Below, one piece after another: positions 1 through 9,302 of a DNA stretch of 64,000 nucleotides (its first letter is position 1; each line of letters starts with the position of its first letter). Origin of the DNA: Muribaculaceae bacterium (lineage in GTDB: Bacteria > Bacteroidota > Bacteroidia > Bacteroidales > Muribaculaceae); assembly GCA_023663365.1 (NCBI GenBank), contig JAMPHP010000001.1, forward strand, positions 792,967 through 856,966, in the 5' to 3' direction. A program made the translations under genes and the position numbers. The notes beneath the pieces are model-generated. The model was not told the DNA's origin. It was given only the letters and a program-made list of their open reading frames with translations, and did not search any database.

Positions 1-546
1 ACCGCGCTTGCCGACCCAGTCGTGGCGGCATACACGGACGAATGATGCGAAGCAAAGGCCGTCGGGCATAGTGTCGACCACGAGGTCTTCGTTATCGGCA
101 ATGAAAACGCGTGAGTAGCCGGTGCCGTCGGGGTTGTTGGCAAGGGTACACGAGAAACCGCGCTTGAGCCTGAACGATTTTATGGCGTTGTCGAAAGAGC
201 CGAGCTCATATTCGGGAAGTGTGGATGCTGCACCGAGCATTTCGGAGCGGTAGAAACGGTCGCACTCGAGCACCATTTGCTCGCCTGTGCAGTTCTCCTC
301 TTTATAGATGATGAGCGGCGAGGACCAGCCGTCGGCGATGACGATGGCACCGTTGCCGTAGATCGACAGACGGTCGACAGCAGGGTCGAAGGCTTTACCA
401 CCGACGGTGACCTGCGAGAGGTCGACTTCGGAGCACGGCACGCCCTCGAAGATGTGGGAGTCGCCGGGCCCGGATAAGTTGATTGTGGCACCGAGGCCGG
501 GCATGGCCAAGGTGCAGCAGAGTGTGATAATGTTGCGGAGAAACAT
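1..546 (-). CDS. Secreted protein, partial (3' end outside window), possible beta/gamma-crystallin-like fold
   Basis: Open frame from ATG at 546-544 that runs off the left edge, so only about 182 residues are visible. It begins with MFLRNIITLCCTLAMPGLGA, a clear Sec signal peptide. The mature part has two similar stretches, YKEENCTGEQMVLE and a later one around SFKLKRGFSC, followed by NPDGTGYSRVFIADNED; this alternation of aromatic, Gly and Ser resembles beta/gamma-crystallin Greek-key repeats, but I cannot confirm the family. It lies 32 bases downstream of the MMPL-acyltransferase gene on the same strand and could be the last gene of that operon or the start of an unrelated one. Function unknown. 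Confidence 0.6.
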   Translation of the reverse strand, partial: MFLRNIITLCCTLAMPGLGATINLSGPGDSHIFEGVPCSEVDLSQVTVGGKAFDPAVDRLSIYGNGAIVIADGWSSPLIIYKEENCTGEQMVLECDRFYRSEMLGAASTLPEYELGSFDNAIKSFRLKRGFSCTLANNPDGTGYSRVFIADNEDLVVDTMPDGLCFASFVRVCRHDWVGKRG

Positions 547-578
547 GACTTGATTTTGGTATTATGGTGTGTTTTCGG

Positions 579-3500
579 TTATGATTTTTCGAGCGTTACA
601 CATAGCCCCGGAGCGAAGCCTCCGTCGGCCGCGCCTTCGAGGAGCTCGCGGATGTCGGGGTCGGCCACGGTGGCGTGGACTTTTCGCTCGGGATACATGA
701 GGCAAAGTATGAGGGAGAGCTCGCCCTGCCCCGTTTCGGCTACATATATGGGGTCTTGCTGCCGGTATGGCTCGAGGATGGCAGGGTCGGCCACGATGGC
801 ACGGATGCGTCGGTGCGCAGCGCGGAATACGTGGGCTCCCTTGTAGCGGAAGCGGTCGAGGACGGCATCGCGCAGGTGCGCCGGAGTGGCGAAGGCGGGC
901 CAACGGCTGTCGTAAGCGGCCTGGAATGATTTACGCACGGCCTTGGCTTGCTCCATGGCATCGGCGTGAGCGCGGAGGTCGGCGATAGGTATGCGCTTGC
1001 CAACTTCGATGCGCATATATCCGCCGTTGGATAGGGCAGAGCCTTTGGGCATGATGGAGTCGATGCCGAAGAGATATACGGGAACTATATCGAGGCCGAG
1101 CTCGTCGGCGATGCGGAACGCGCCGCGGTGGAAGCGCTTCATGCGGTTTGCACCGGGCTTCTCGGGACGCTCACCTTCGGGGAAAACGGCCACGCTGTAG
1201 CCCTCTGCCACGAGGCTGCGTATGCGCTCGGTGTTGAGCTCCACGCCATCGTCGGCACTGAGGAAGCCACACCATCGAAAGATGATGCGTATCACAGGAT
1301 TACGCCCCACGTGGCCTCCGGCAAGCAGCACAATGCGCGGCGATACGGTCATCATCACGAAGGAGTCGAGAATCGACTGATGGTTGCACACCACCATGGC
1401 GGGGCGGTTGAAGGACTCGCCGCCGGGGTTGGCGAAGGAGTGGTGTATGCCCGGCATACGCTTGATGTCGAAGCGGAACACTGAGGTGGTGTAGCGGTGG
1501 AAGAACAGGCGCTTTGCCGGGGTGGGCCGGGTGAGCACGAAGAGGAAGAAGCCCAGCACGTAGCCCGAGAGGAGCTGTGCGAAGAATACGCAGGCACAGA
1601 AGGCCGTGCACAGCACTTTCTTGAGCGTGACGGGCCGGTAGCGCAGCTTGCCGCGGCTTTTCACCAGCCACCTGAAAATCAAGGGCGGGAAGAGGTAGGC
1701 CATGAGCACCACCGAGAGCATACCCACCACGGTGACCTCGCCGAGGGAGCGCAGGGCGGGGTGCTTGGCAAAGACGAGCGTGCCGATGCCTATAAACATG
1801 ATCAGAGCCGACACCACGATGCTGTTCTTGTACGATGCCAGGAGTTTGCGGCGGTAGGCGAACTCGTAGGTGAGGCCTTCGGTCATGAATATGGTGTAGT
1901 CGTCGCCCTGGCCGAAGATAAACGTGGCCAGGATGATGTTGACGATGTTGAATTTTATACCCAACATGGCCATGATGCCCAAAATCCATATCCAACTCAC
2001 GGCCATAGGCAGGAAGGAGACCATGGCGAGCTCTATGCTGCCGAGGGAGAGCCACAGGAAGATGAACACTATACAACCGCAGGCAAGGCCGATGTAGTTG
2101 AAGTCGTCGGAGAGGGTGTTGGAGATTGCGCTGTTCATGCTGCGGACGTCGAAGCACAGACCGCTCACGAAGGCCGGGTCGGCCTTGATGGCTTCTTTTA
2201 CCTCGGCTACCATATCGGGCTGCACGAGGAGAGTCTGTACCACGGTGCATCGGTCGCCGTCGGTGCTGAGGTTGGTGCCGAATACGGTGGATATGAACTC
2301 GTCGGAGGGGTCGAAAGTGCGGTCGGTGTATTCGCTTTCGAGAATGTTGATGAACGGAGCGAAAGCCTCTGTGCTGAAGCCTGCCGCAGGAGCATCGTCC
2401 GAGAGCGCTTTTTCGATGGCTTCGCCGTGGCGCGCCAGGAAATCCTCCCACAAGGCTATGCGGCGCTTCTGCTCGGCGGGTGAGCACAGGAAGGCGGTGG
2501 CGGCATTGGTGCGCCTTGCCGCCCCGGCAGCCACGAGGGAGTCGATGGTGCTGTCGATAAGCTCATTCTGCGCCATAGCCTCATCCCACGATGCGCCGTT
2601 GCTGAGCACATAGACGCTCTCAGTGCCCGAGGTGTTGGCGAAAATGCGGCCGAAGTAGTCGAAGTCGGCGCGCTGCTCGGCGGTCATGAAGTTGATGTTG
2701 CGCATGTCGGAGTCGAACTCGGTGCGCATACTGAACCATGCGAATACTGCCGTGAGAGCTATCACCACCCACACGGCGGTGCGGCTGTTCTCGATAGAGA
2801 TGGCTCCGAGGCGTGTGATGAGCCGGGGCTCGGGAGTCTGCTTCATGCCCGGGCGACGTGTGCGCACAGCGTGGGGCAGGAACACCAGCACGAAGAAAAT
2901 CGTGCCTACGAGAAGCAGGGAGCTGAAGAGGCCGAGGTCGTGGAGCGCCGGCGAGCTGAGCGGCACAAGGCAGAGGAAGGCACCCACGGTGGTGATGTTG
3001 CCAATCACCAGAGGCGACACTATCTCGCGCAAGGCAGAGCGCGGTCGGGCGCTGTCCTTGAGGTGGTCGATAAGGTGGAGCGGGTAGTTCACGGCTATGC
3101 CGAGGATTACCGAGGCTATCCCTACCACGATGATTGAGACGGAGGAGTAGAACAGGGCGATGATGCCCATGGCGAACAGCCATCCCCAGCCCACGGAGAC
3201 GACGATGAGGAGGATGTTGCGGGCGTTGCGGAATACGTAGATGAGCAGCGCGAGGATAAGTATTCCGGCAATTACCACCGCCAGCACGCTGTCGTGCTTT
3301 ATCTGCGATGCATTGCCGACTGCTATCACAGGGCCGCCGATGGTGTGGATGTCGGTGCCGGGGCACAGAGCTTCGGCGCGCCGGGCTGCTTCGGAGAGCA
3401 TAGCCACGAGGGCGGCGTTGTGATCCGACTCGTTGGCACCGAAAGCCGACTCCATAATCACTATGGCCCGGCTGAGGTCGGGTGAGAAGATGTAGCCGTC

Positions 3501-4106
3501 GAAGGTCTCGTAGTCGATATTCATGCCCGTGCGGCTGAGTCGGCCGAGCACGGGTGCGAAGAGGTTGAGCGGGTCGCGGGCAATGTTTGAGCCGAGTACA
3601 CCGGCCGTGGGAAGCAGGAGCATCTGCTTATCCTCCTCGAGGCGGCGTGCCGGGTATGCAGGGTCGGCAAGGAGGCTGTCGATGCGCCTGTAGTCGGCTT
3701 CGGTGAGGTAGTTGGCGATGTTGTCGTAGATATGGTCGGCTACAGAGAGCATCCGCTCCATGTCGATTTCCTTTGTGATACCGCTGACGAAGCCGGCAGT
3801 GTCGAGCTCTTCGACGGCGCTGCAGAATGCCTCCACAGCCTCGGCAAGGAGGGCGGGGTCGGGCTCGGCGGTAGAGTCGGCGGCGCCGATAATGGCGTAT
3901 ATGCGGTTGGCACCGGATATGTCCTGATATACAGCGAGTGCGGTGTGGTTGTCTTTATCGAGCGGCAGAAAGTCGGAAATGTCCTCTTTGTACGACAATG
4001 TGGAGACAGACCAGGCCAATGCCGCCGTGAGCAGCGCGAAAAGCGCCACTGCCGCGGCCCGGTGGCCGGAGAAGAAATCGTAGATTGCCGTGACGAGCTT
4101 AGTCAT
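579..4106 (-). CDS. MMPL/RND-type exporter fused to a lysophospholipid-type acyltransferase
   Basis: 1175 residues. The N-terminal ~860 residues form an RND/MMPL exporter: one helix near 15-35, a periplasmic domain, a helix bundle at about 272-415, a second periplasmic domain, and a second bundle at about 670-860. The C-terminal part is a 1-acylglycerol-phosphate acyltransferase domain with the NHQSILD motif at 908-914 (catalytic His and Asp) and FPEGER at about 975-980, followed by a ~110-residue tail resembling a degraded Rossmann/methyltransferase fold. MMPL exporters are standard in aryl polyene clusters, where they move the aryl polyene lipid across the inner membrane. The fusion suggests acylation and export are coupled. 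It overlaps the upstream ligase gene by 8 bases and is the last clear APE gene of the operon. Confidence 0.9.
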   Translation of the reverse strand: MTKLVTAIYDFFSGHRAAAVALFALLTAALAWSVSTLSYKEDISDFLPLDKDNHTALAVYQDISGANRIYAIIGAADSTAEPDPALLAEAVEAFCSAVEELDTAGFVSGITKEIDMERMLSVADHIYDNIANYLTEADYRRIDSLLADPAYPARRLEEDKQMLLLPTAGVLGSNIARDPLNLFAPVLGRLSRTGMNIDYETFDGYIFSPDLSRAIVIMESAFGANESDHNAALVAMLSEAARRAEALCPGTDIHTIGGPVIAVGNASQIKHDSVLAVVIAGILILALLIYVFRNARNILLIVVSVGWGWLFAMGIIALFYSSVSIIVVGIASVILGIAVNYPLHLIDHLKDSARPRSALREIVSPLVIGNITTVGAFLCLVPLSSPALHDLGLFSSLLLVGTIFFVLVFLPHAVRTRRPGMKQTPEPRLITRLGAISIENSRTAVWVVIALTAVFAWFSMRTEFDSDMRNINFMTAEQRADFDYFGRIFANTSGTESVYVLSNGASWDEAMAQNELIDSTIDSLVAAGAARRTNAATAFLCSPAEQKRRIALWEDFLARHGEAIEKALSDDAPAAGFSTEAFAPFINILESEYTDRTFDPSDEFISTVFGTNLSTDGDRCTVVQTLLVQPDMVAEVKEAIKADPAFVSGLCFDVRSMNSAISNTLSDDFNYIGLACGCIVFIFLWLSLGSIELAMVSFLPMAVSWIWILGIMAMLGIKFNIVNIILATFIFGQGDDYTIFMTEGLTYEFAYRRKLLASYKNSIVVSALIMFIGIGTLVFAKHPALRSLGEVTVVGMLSVVLMAYLFPPLIFRWLVKSRGKLRYRPVTLKKVLCTAFCACVFFAQLLSGYVLGFFLFVLTRPTPAKRLFFHRYTTSVFRFDIKRMPGIHHSFANPGGESFNRPAMVVCNHQSILDSFVMMTVSPRIVLLAGGHVGRNPVIRIIFRWCGFLSADDGVELNTERIRSLVAEGYSVAVFPEGERPEKPGANRMKRFHRGAFRIADELGLDIVPVYLFGIDSIMPKGSALSNGGYMRIEVGKRIPIADLRAHADAMEQAKAVRKSFQAAYDSRWPAFATPAHLRDAVLDRFRYKGAHVFRAAHRRIRAIVADPAILEPYRQQDPIYVAETGQGELSLILCLMYPERKVHATVADPDIRELLEGAADGGFAPGLCVTLEKS

Positions 4107-5424
4107 CGCTCTGCTGTTTTTTTCGGATGTCGATAAATTTGAGAGGCTTGCGGTTGCTGCCGGGGTTCAGGATTTTGTTCACATCGTCGGGCGCGAGCAC
4201 CTCCACGATGGGCGCCACGCGTATGCGTGAGCGGAACCTGTCTTTGAGGTCCTTTATCACATCGAAGGGCTGCTGCGAGGCAACACCGACTTTCACTACA
4301 ACCTCGTCGGTGCCGGCGAAGCTGTTGCGCAGGAGCACAACGTAGTTGAGCACGTAGGGGGTATTGTCGAGCACGTCGTTGATGGCGGGTGGGTAGATGG
4401 TGGTGCCCTTGAGCTTTATCATATTGTTCTTACGGCCTATGAGCGGGGTGAGGCGATAGGAATTTCGGCCGCAACGGCACTGGCCGGTGACCTTGGCGCT
4501 CATGTCGCCGGTGCGGAAGCGCAGTAGGGGCATACCTTCCACGCCGAGGGTGGTGACAACGACCTCGCCGACTTCGCCGTCGGGCACGGGGAGGTTGTCC
4601 TCGCCTATGATTTCCACGATTATCAGCTCGGGGTGCACATGGCCGCCGCATCCGTAGGGACACTCCGAGAATGTAGCGCCCATCTCGGTGGAGGAGTAGG
4701 TGGCGAAGAGGTCGACATCCCATTTCTCCTTGATGCGCCTTCCCAGCAGATTGAGCGAGAAATCCTGCTGACGCAGCCCTTCGCCTATGCCTATGATGCG
4801 CTTGACGCTGGAGTTGCGGTAGTCGATGCCGTGCTGCTCGGCGTAGTCGAGCAGGCGGAGGATAAACGAGGGCACGCACATGAGAGTGTCGGGGTGCAGG
4901 CGCTGAATGGTGTCCCACTGCAGCTCGGGCATACCGTTGCCGACGCGGATGATTCCGGCACCGAGGGCGCGGATGCCGAGGAAGTAAGCCAGCCCGGCCA
5001 TGAAGCGCTTGTCGATGGTTGTCATGAGCTGCACCACATTGTCGGGCCCGAGCCCGGCGCAGGCAAAGGATTTCTTTTCGTTGTAGGCAAGTCGGTCGAG
5101 GTCGCGGTCGGTGCAACCGAAGGTCACGGGGTCACCGAGGGTGCCCGAGGTGGTGATATAGTCGATGATTTTTGTGCGTGGCACGCAGAGGAAATCGTCG
5201 TTGTGGAGCTGGAGGTCTTTCTTCTCGGTGAAAGGCAGCTTGGTCAGGTCGGCCACGGTGCGGATATTGTCGGGCTTGATGCCATGCTCGTCGAACATCC
5301 GGCGGTAGAAGGGCGAGTTGTCGGCGAGATAGCGCACGGCTTCGCGGAGCCTGCCGTTCTGGTACTCTTCGATTTCTGCCGCGCTGCAGTATTCTATATC
5401 TTTATTGTCGTGAGAGTTCATCAT
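4099..5424 (-). CDS. AMP-dependent aryl-acid ligase, phenylacetate-CoA-ligase-like (ANL superfamily)
   Basis: 441 residues, the usual length for PaaK-type adenylate-forming enzymes. The Ser/Thr/Gly-rich AMP-binding loop appears as YITTSGTLGDPVTFG, followed by YSSTEMGATF (A5-type motif) and LLRFRTGDMS (A7-type motif with the ribose-binding Asp); the C-terminal small domain contains GRKNNMIKLKGTTIYP. In flexirubin/aryl polyene clusters such ligases activate the aromatic starter. With a tyrosine ammonia-lyase in the window, 4-coumarate loaded onto an ACP is the inferred substrate; transfer to CoA instead cannot be excluded. The start ATG overlaps the stop of the upstream hydrolase as ATGA. Confidence 0.88.
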   Translation of the reverse strand: MMNSHDNKDIEYCSAAEIEEYQNGRLREAVRYLADNSPFYRRMFDEHGIKPDNIRTVADLTKLPFTEKKDLQLHNDDFLCVPRTKIIDYITTSGTLGDPVTFGCTDRDLDRLAYNEKKSFACAGLGPDNVVQLMTTIDKRFMAGLAYFLGIRALGAGIIRVGNGMPELQWDTIQRLHPDTLMCVPSFILRLLDYAEQHGIDYRNSSVKRIIGIGEGLRQQDFSLNLLGRRIKEKWDVDLFATYSSTEMGATFSECPYGCGGHVHPELIIVEIIGEDNLPVPDGEVGEVVVTTLGVEGMPLLRFRTGDMSAKVTGQCRCGRNSYRLTPLIGRKNNMIKLKGTTIYPPAINDVLDNTPYVLNYVVLLRNSFAGTDEVVVKVGVASQQPFDVIKDLKDRFRSRIRVAPIVEVLAPDDVNKILNPGSNRKPLKFIDIRKKQQSDD

Positions 5425-6323
5425 TTGAATATGGATTTAAGCCAGGACAGAAAGTCGTCTTTCCATGCGATAGCCTCGGCGGTGGTTTTATCGGCACTTG
5501 CCCCGAAGCCGTGGCCGCCGGTGCGGTACTGCACATAGCGGTGCTGTACGCCTTCGGCAGTAAGAGCGGAGTCGAGCAGCTCGGAATTGCGGTATTTCAC
5601 TATCGGGTCGTCGACGCAGTTCATCAGATATACCGGCGGCATGTCGGGGCGCACGTGGCGCTCGAGCGAGAGCGAGTCCTTCAATGCTTCGCTTATTGCA
5701 TTACCCTCGCCCAAAGCTCCCCTGCGCGATCGCTTGTGAGTGACGGGGTGAGTCATCGACACCACGGGGTAGATCGGCACCACGAAGTCGGGCCTGAGTG
5801 AAACCGAGGGGTGCAGACCGTAGGCCGCGAGGACATCGGTGTCGAAATATATGCCCGACATTGCCGCCAGATGTCCGCCTGCCGAGAAGCCCATCACCCC
5901 CACGCGGTCGGGGTCGATGCCATATTCGGCGGCATTGCTGCGCACGAGCTCTATGCTGCGCTGCACATCGCAGAGCATGTCGGGGAAGCGGTTGCCGCGG
6001 GTGAGCAGGCGATGGTGAGTGATGAAGCCTGCGATAGTGCCTACGCGGTACTCGAGCACGAAGGCCGAGATGCCTTTGCTCTGCAGCCACCGTGCCACGC
6101 CCACGCCTTCGGTCTTCTTGTCGTGCCAGAAATAGCTTCCGCCGGGGCACACTATCACGGCGGTGTTGCCGCTGCCGGGAGCGAGGTATGGTGTGAGCTT
6201 CACCTTGGCCTTGCACGCCGTGCCCTCCCATATATTGAAAGACTTCTGCGCGCGAGCGGCGATAGCTGAGCAAAGGAGCACCAATGCCGCTGCCGCAAGG
6301 CTAATTATTTTTACATGCTTCAT
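5421..6323 (-). CDS. Secreted alpha/beta hydrolase (acetyl-esterase/BD-FAE-like)
   Basis: 300 residues from ATG at 6323-6321. This start is chosen because it is followed by a signal peptide (MKHVKIISLAAAALVLLCSA...ARA, cleavage near residue 25). A frame upstream of it is only read-through antisense to no known domain. The nucleophile elbow is GFSAGG with Ser147, Asp239 in VDDP is the likely acid, and His271 in TGGHGF completes the triad; the oxyanion loop is CPGGSY. It starts 23 bases inside the 3' end of the preceding oxidoreductase gene and overlaps the ligase by 4 bases, so it is translationally coupled. A periplasmic esterase inside an APE operon could trim or transfer acyl groups on the product, but its substrate is not visible. 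Confidence 0.87.
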   Translation of the reverse strand: MKHVKIISLAAAALVLLCSAIAARAQKSFNIWEGTACKAKVKLTPYLAPGSGNTAVIVCPGGSYFWHDKKTEGVGVARWLQSKGISAFVLEYRVGTIAGFITHHRLLTRGNRFPDMLCDVQRSIELVRSNAAEYGIDPDRVGVMGFSAGGHLAAMSGIYFDTDVLAAYGLHPSVSLRPDFVVPIYPVVSMTHPVTHKRSRRGALGEGNAISEALKDSLSLERHVRPDMPPVYLMNCVDDPIVKYRNSELLDSALTAEGVQHRYVQYRTGGHGFGASADKTTAEAIAWKDDFLSWLKSIFK

Positions 6324-7812
6324 GGATACGCTTGATGATGAAATCCTTGCCGAGGATGGCTTCGGCGGTGTTGATTGCCGTGAGGGGCACACCGCAGATG
6401 CCGTGCAGGTTGATGTTCTGCCCGGTGAGGAAGAGGTTGTGGACTTTGGTGTAGACGGTGAGCTGGCCGAACATGAGGTTGTCGCAGTCCTTCCGATAGC
6501 CGAAAATTGCGCCGTCGCGGGTGTGGTAGTAGTCGCGCACGGTGAGAGGCGAGGCCGCGTGCACACATTCGATTTTGCTCCTTATATCTGGGAAGAGGCG
6601 CTCGAGCTTGGCGAGGACGCGCTCCACGTGCTCCGCTTTCCAGGCTTTGTACTCCTCGCCTCGCCGGCCCACCGATGTATCGGCCCATCGGCGCACGAGG
6701 TCGAAGCTCATGATGCAGTGCACCAGCATACGTGAAGCCCAGGGGCCTTGATCGCGGTCGGGCGGAGTCATGTACATGAAGCCACCGGGCCAGGTGTCGG
6801 GGGCGTAGCTGTCCTGATTCCACATGGAGCCGAAGTCGTCCATATAGTAGCAGGTATGGTCGATATAAGGGAAGCTCCCGGGCTTGAGGTCGATGAACAG
6901 CGAGAAAGCCGAGTATGAGTTGGGTATCTGCTCGAGGCGCTTGGAGAAGCCGCGCAGGAAGGTGCCCGGGGGCACCAGGTGTAGCAGCTCTACCGGGTGG
7001 ATGGACGATATATAGCGCTCGGCGGAGTACGAGCAGCCGTCGGCGGTGTGCACGGCCAGCACATTGCGGTCGGCGATGTCGATGGCACATACTTCCTTGC
7101 AGGGAAGCACGCGGCCGCCGCCTTTTTCTATGACGCGGGCGAGAGCATCGGCAAGTTGCTGGCTGCCACCGGCAAAGCGCGAGGCGCCGTTGATATACAG
7201 CACATTGATAAGGGCGTGGATGTAGGCCGGAGTGTGCCCCTTGACGCCTCCGTAGAGGGGACTGAGATATGCGAGGATTTCGCGCAGCTTCTCGTTGCTG
7301 ACGAAGTGAGCTATAAGGCGGTCGGCCGATGTGGTGAAGAGCTCCGAGTGCATGGTGAAGCCTTCGGGTGCCGAGCCGAGATAGAACAGAGGTACCTCCT
7401 CGGTGATGCGGAAAAGGCAGTCGATGTAGTCGCGGATGCCTTGCTCCTCCTCGGGGAAGTAGGCCGCCAGAGAAGCAGCGAAGCCCTCGCGGCCGGAGGC
7501 TATGCGGTAACACGAACCGTCGCTGTGGTAGTAGATTTCGTCCATGCAGCGGCTGTCGATATGGTGAATGTCGAGCTCGTCGAGGATGCCGAGGTAGCGG
7601 CAGATGCGGAAGAGGCTGCCGCCCTCTTCAAAGCCGCCCATGATGTGCATGCCGGTCTCGTAGAGCTTACCTTTGCGGTGGAAACACTGCAGCCCACCGC
7701 CTATGATGGCGTTTTTCTCCAGCACAGTGACCTTGTGGTCGTTCTTCGCCAGAAAAGCGCCCGTGAAGAGGCCTCCTATACCTCCGCCTATGATTACGGT
7801 GCTGTCGTTCAT
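6301..7812 (-). CDS. FAD-dependent phytoene-desaturase/CrtI-like oxidoreductase, copy 2
   Basis: 503 residues. The N-terminus carries the dinucleotide-binding motif VIIGGGIGGLFTG at residues 6-18, followed by the GG doublet region typical of the carotenoid desaturase/isomerase (CrtI/CrtISO) amine-oxidase superfamily. The C-terminal FAD motif is LFLTGQNINLHGICG. It is clearly paralogous to the gene next to it (7809-9302), sharing the N-terminal layout, TGMH motif and C-terminal GQNIN..HG motif. Flexirubin and aryl polyene clusters of Bacteroidetes commonly carry such proteins; they may adjust the redox or cis/trans state of the polyene. Start ATG overlaps the upstream stop by 4 bases. Confidence 0.88.
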   Translation of the reverse strand: MNDSTVIIGGGIGGLFTGAFLAKNDHKVTVLEKNAIIGGGLQCFHRKGKLYETGMHIMGGFEEGGSLFRICRYLGILDELDIHHIDSRCMDEIYYHSDGSCYRIASGREGFAASLAAYFPEEEQGIRDYIDCLFRITEEVPLFYLGSAPEGFTMHSELFTTSADRLIAHFVSNEKLREILAYLSPLYGGVKGHTPAYIHALINVLYINGASRFAGGSQQLADALARVIEKGGGRVLPCKEVCAIDIADRNVLAVHTADGCSYSAERYISSIHPVELLHLVPPGTFLRGFSKRLEQIPNSYSAFSLFIDLKPGSFPYIDHTCYYMDDFGSMWNQDSYAPDTWPGGFMYMTPPDRDQGPWASRMLVHCIMSFDLVRRWADTSVGRRGEEYKAWKAEHVERVLAKLERLFPDIRSKIECVHAASPLTVRDYYHTRDGAIFGYRKDCDNLMFGQLTVYTKVHNLFLTGQNINLHGICGVPLTAINTAEAILGKDFIIKRIHEACKNN

Positions 7813-9302
7813 TGCGTTGATTGGCTGATTTGATTATAGATTTCTGCCGGCGAGAGCAGTTCGGAGCAAGTGACCAAAGTGCCTACGAGAGTGCCGAGCA
7901 TACCGTGAGAGTTGATATTCTGGCCGGAAAGAAGCACGTTTGGCACTCTTGTGCGGTGCGGCACGCGGCCTGCCGGGCCGAGTGTGATGTCCTTAGCCAC
8001 GCCGTACATGGATCCGCCTTCGGTGCCGGTGTAGTCGAGGTAGGTGAGAGGGGTCGACGTATAGTATGCCTCTATACCTCCGGCCAAAGCCGGGTGGCGG
8101 CGGACGACATCGTCAATCAGTCGCCGGGCCTTATCGTCCTTAAAGGTTTCGTAGTCCTTACCCCGGCGCCCTACCGAGGTGCCCCCCCAAGCGGCGACAT
8201 CGGCCATGTCCATATACGACAGTATCACGCCCGTGCTCGCCCACTGTGGCGATGCACTCTCGGGGAAGTGCATGTAGAGCCAGCCTTTGGGCCAGTCGGT
8301 GGCGGTGTAGTCCTCGCAACCCCAGGGTGAATCGGAGTTGAAATGATAGTAGTTTGAGTTGAGGTAGGGCACAGCACCGGGCTTGAACTTAAGGTATACC
8401 GAGAAGCCGCCGGTGGTATTGGGCAGGGAGCTGAGCCGAGAGCGGAAAGCGGGGCGGATAAGTTTGGTGTCGAGCAGCTCCATTGCTCTTGCGGGGTGGA
8501 TGGCCGCTATCACCACGTCGGCATCGAGAAGCTCGGAGCCGTTGATTTCAACAGCTGTGGCACGGGTGCTGTCGCAGACAATGCGAGTGGCCTTGCTTCG
8601 GGTGAGCACACGCCCGCCCGCCTGCTCGATGGCTCTCTGCAAGCCGCGGGCTATGCTGTCGCTGCCGCCGGGGATGCGGTAGGCGCTCGGATTGTAGAAA
8701 TCCATGATGAAGGCGTGCTGCGAGAATGGCGTGCGGTCGCGACGCGCGGCATAGAGCGGTAGGTTGCCCGCGATAACATTGGCAAGAAGCCCGCGGGGGA
8801 AAAGCTCTTCGAGCACGGCGTTCATGCTCACGGTCTGATAGTGGGTGTCGAGCGGAGCCACGGAGTCGGCTTCGCGGAGAGTGTGCAGCGACGAAGCCTC
8901 GGAAATCTGCTGCACGATGTCGAAGTAGCGGTTGAGGGCTTGGCGCTCGGCGGGGAAGTACTGCACCATCTGCCCGATGAAAGCATCGCGGCCGTTGGCG
9001 AAGCGAAATTCCTCACCGGCGAGCGACACGATGTCGTAGCCCGTAGGGTCGAGCGGACTCAGCGGCACATCGTCGATGCCGAGGTAGCGCATGAGCCGGT
9101 TGAGCGTCTGGCCGGGAGCGGCGCTGCCTATGAAGTGCATGCCGGTGTCGAACTTCGCGCCGTGCCTGGTGAAGCACTGCAGGCAACCGCCGGGCTGCGC
9201 GCCCTGCTCGAGGACGGTGACGTCGAAGCCGTTGCGGGCGAGAATCACACCGCAAGAAAGGCCCCCGAGGCCGCTGCCTATTATCACACACTTTCGGCTC
9301 AC
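7809..9302 (-). CDS. FAD-dependent phytoene-desaturase/CrtI-like oxidoreductase, copy 1
   Basis: About 497 residues from a GTG start at 9302-9300. A longer ATG frame (from 9362) exists, but it would overlap the upstream gene by 64 bases and add an Arg-rich stretch. The GTG overlaps the upstream TGA exactly as GTGA, like the other junctions of this operon, and puts the Rossmann motif CVIIGSGLGGLSCG just after the start, as in the paralogue. Other motifs: PGGCLQCF, TGMHFIGS and the C-terminal LLSGQNINSHGMLG. Role inferred as a polyene-modifying desaturase or isomerase acting beside its paralogue, perhaps as a heterodimer. Confidence 0.85.
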   Translation of the reverse strand: MSRKCVIIGSGLGGLSCGVILARNGFDVTVLEQGAQPGGCLQCFTRHGAKFDTGMHFIGSAAPGQTLNRLMRYLGIDDVPLSPLDPTGYDIVSLAGEEFRFANGRDAFIGQMVQYFPAERQALNRYFDIVQQISEASSLHTLREADSVAPLDTHYQTVSMNAVLEELFPRGLLANVIAGNLPLYAARRDRTPFSQHAFIMDFYNPSAYRIPGGSDSIARGLQRAIEQAGGRVLTRSKATRIVCDSTRATAVEINGSELLDADVVIAAIHPARAMELLDTKLIRPAFRSRLSSLPNTTGGFSVYLKFKPGAVPYLNSNYYHFNSDSPWGCEDYTATDWPKGWLYMHFPESASPQWASTGVILSYMDMADVAAWGGTSVGRRGKDYETFKDDKARRLIDDVVRRHPALAGGIEAYYTSTPLTYLDYTGTEGGSMYGVAKDITLGPAGRVPHRTRVPNVLLSGQNINSHGMLGTLVGTLVTCSELLSPAEIYNQISQSTQ

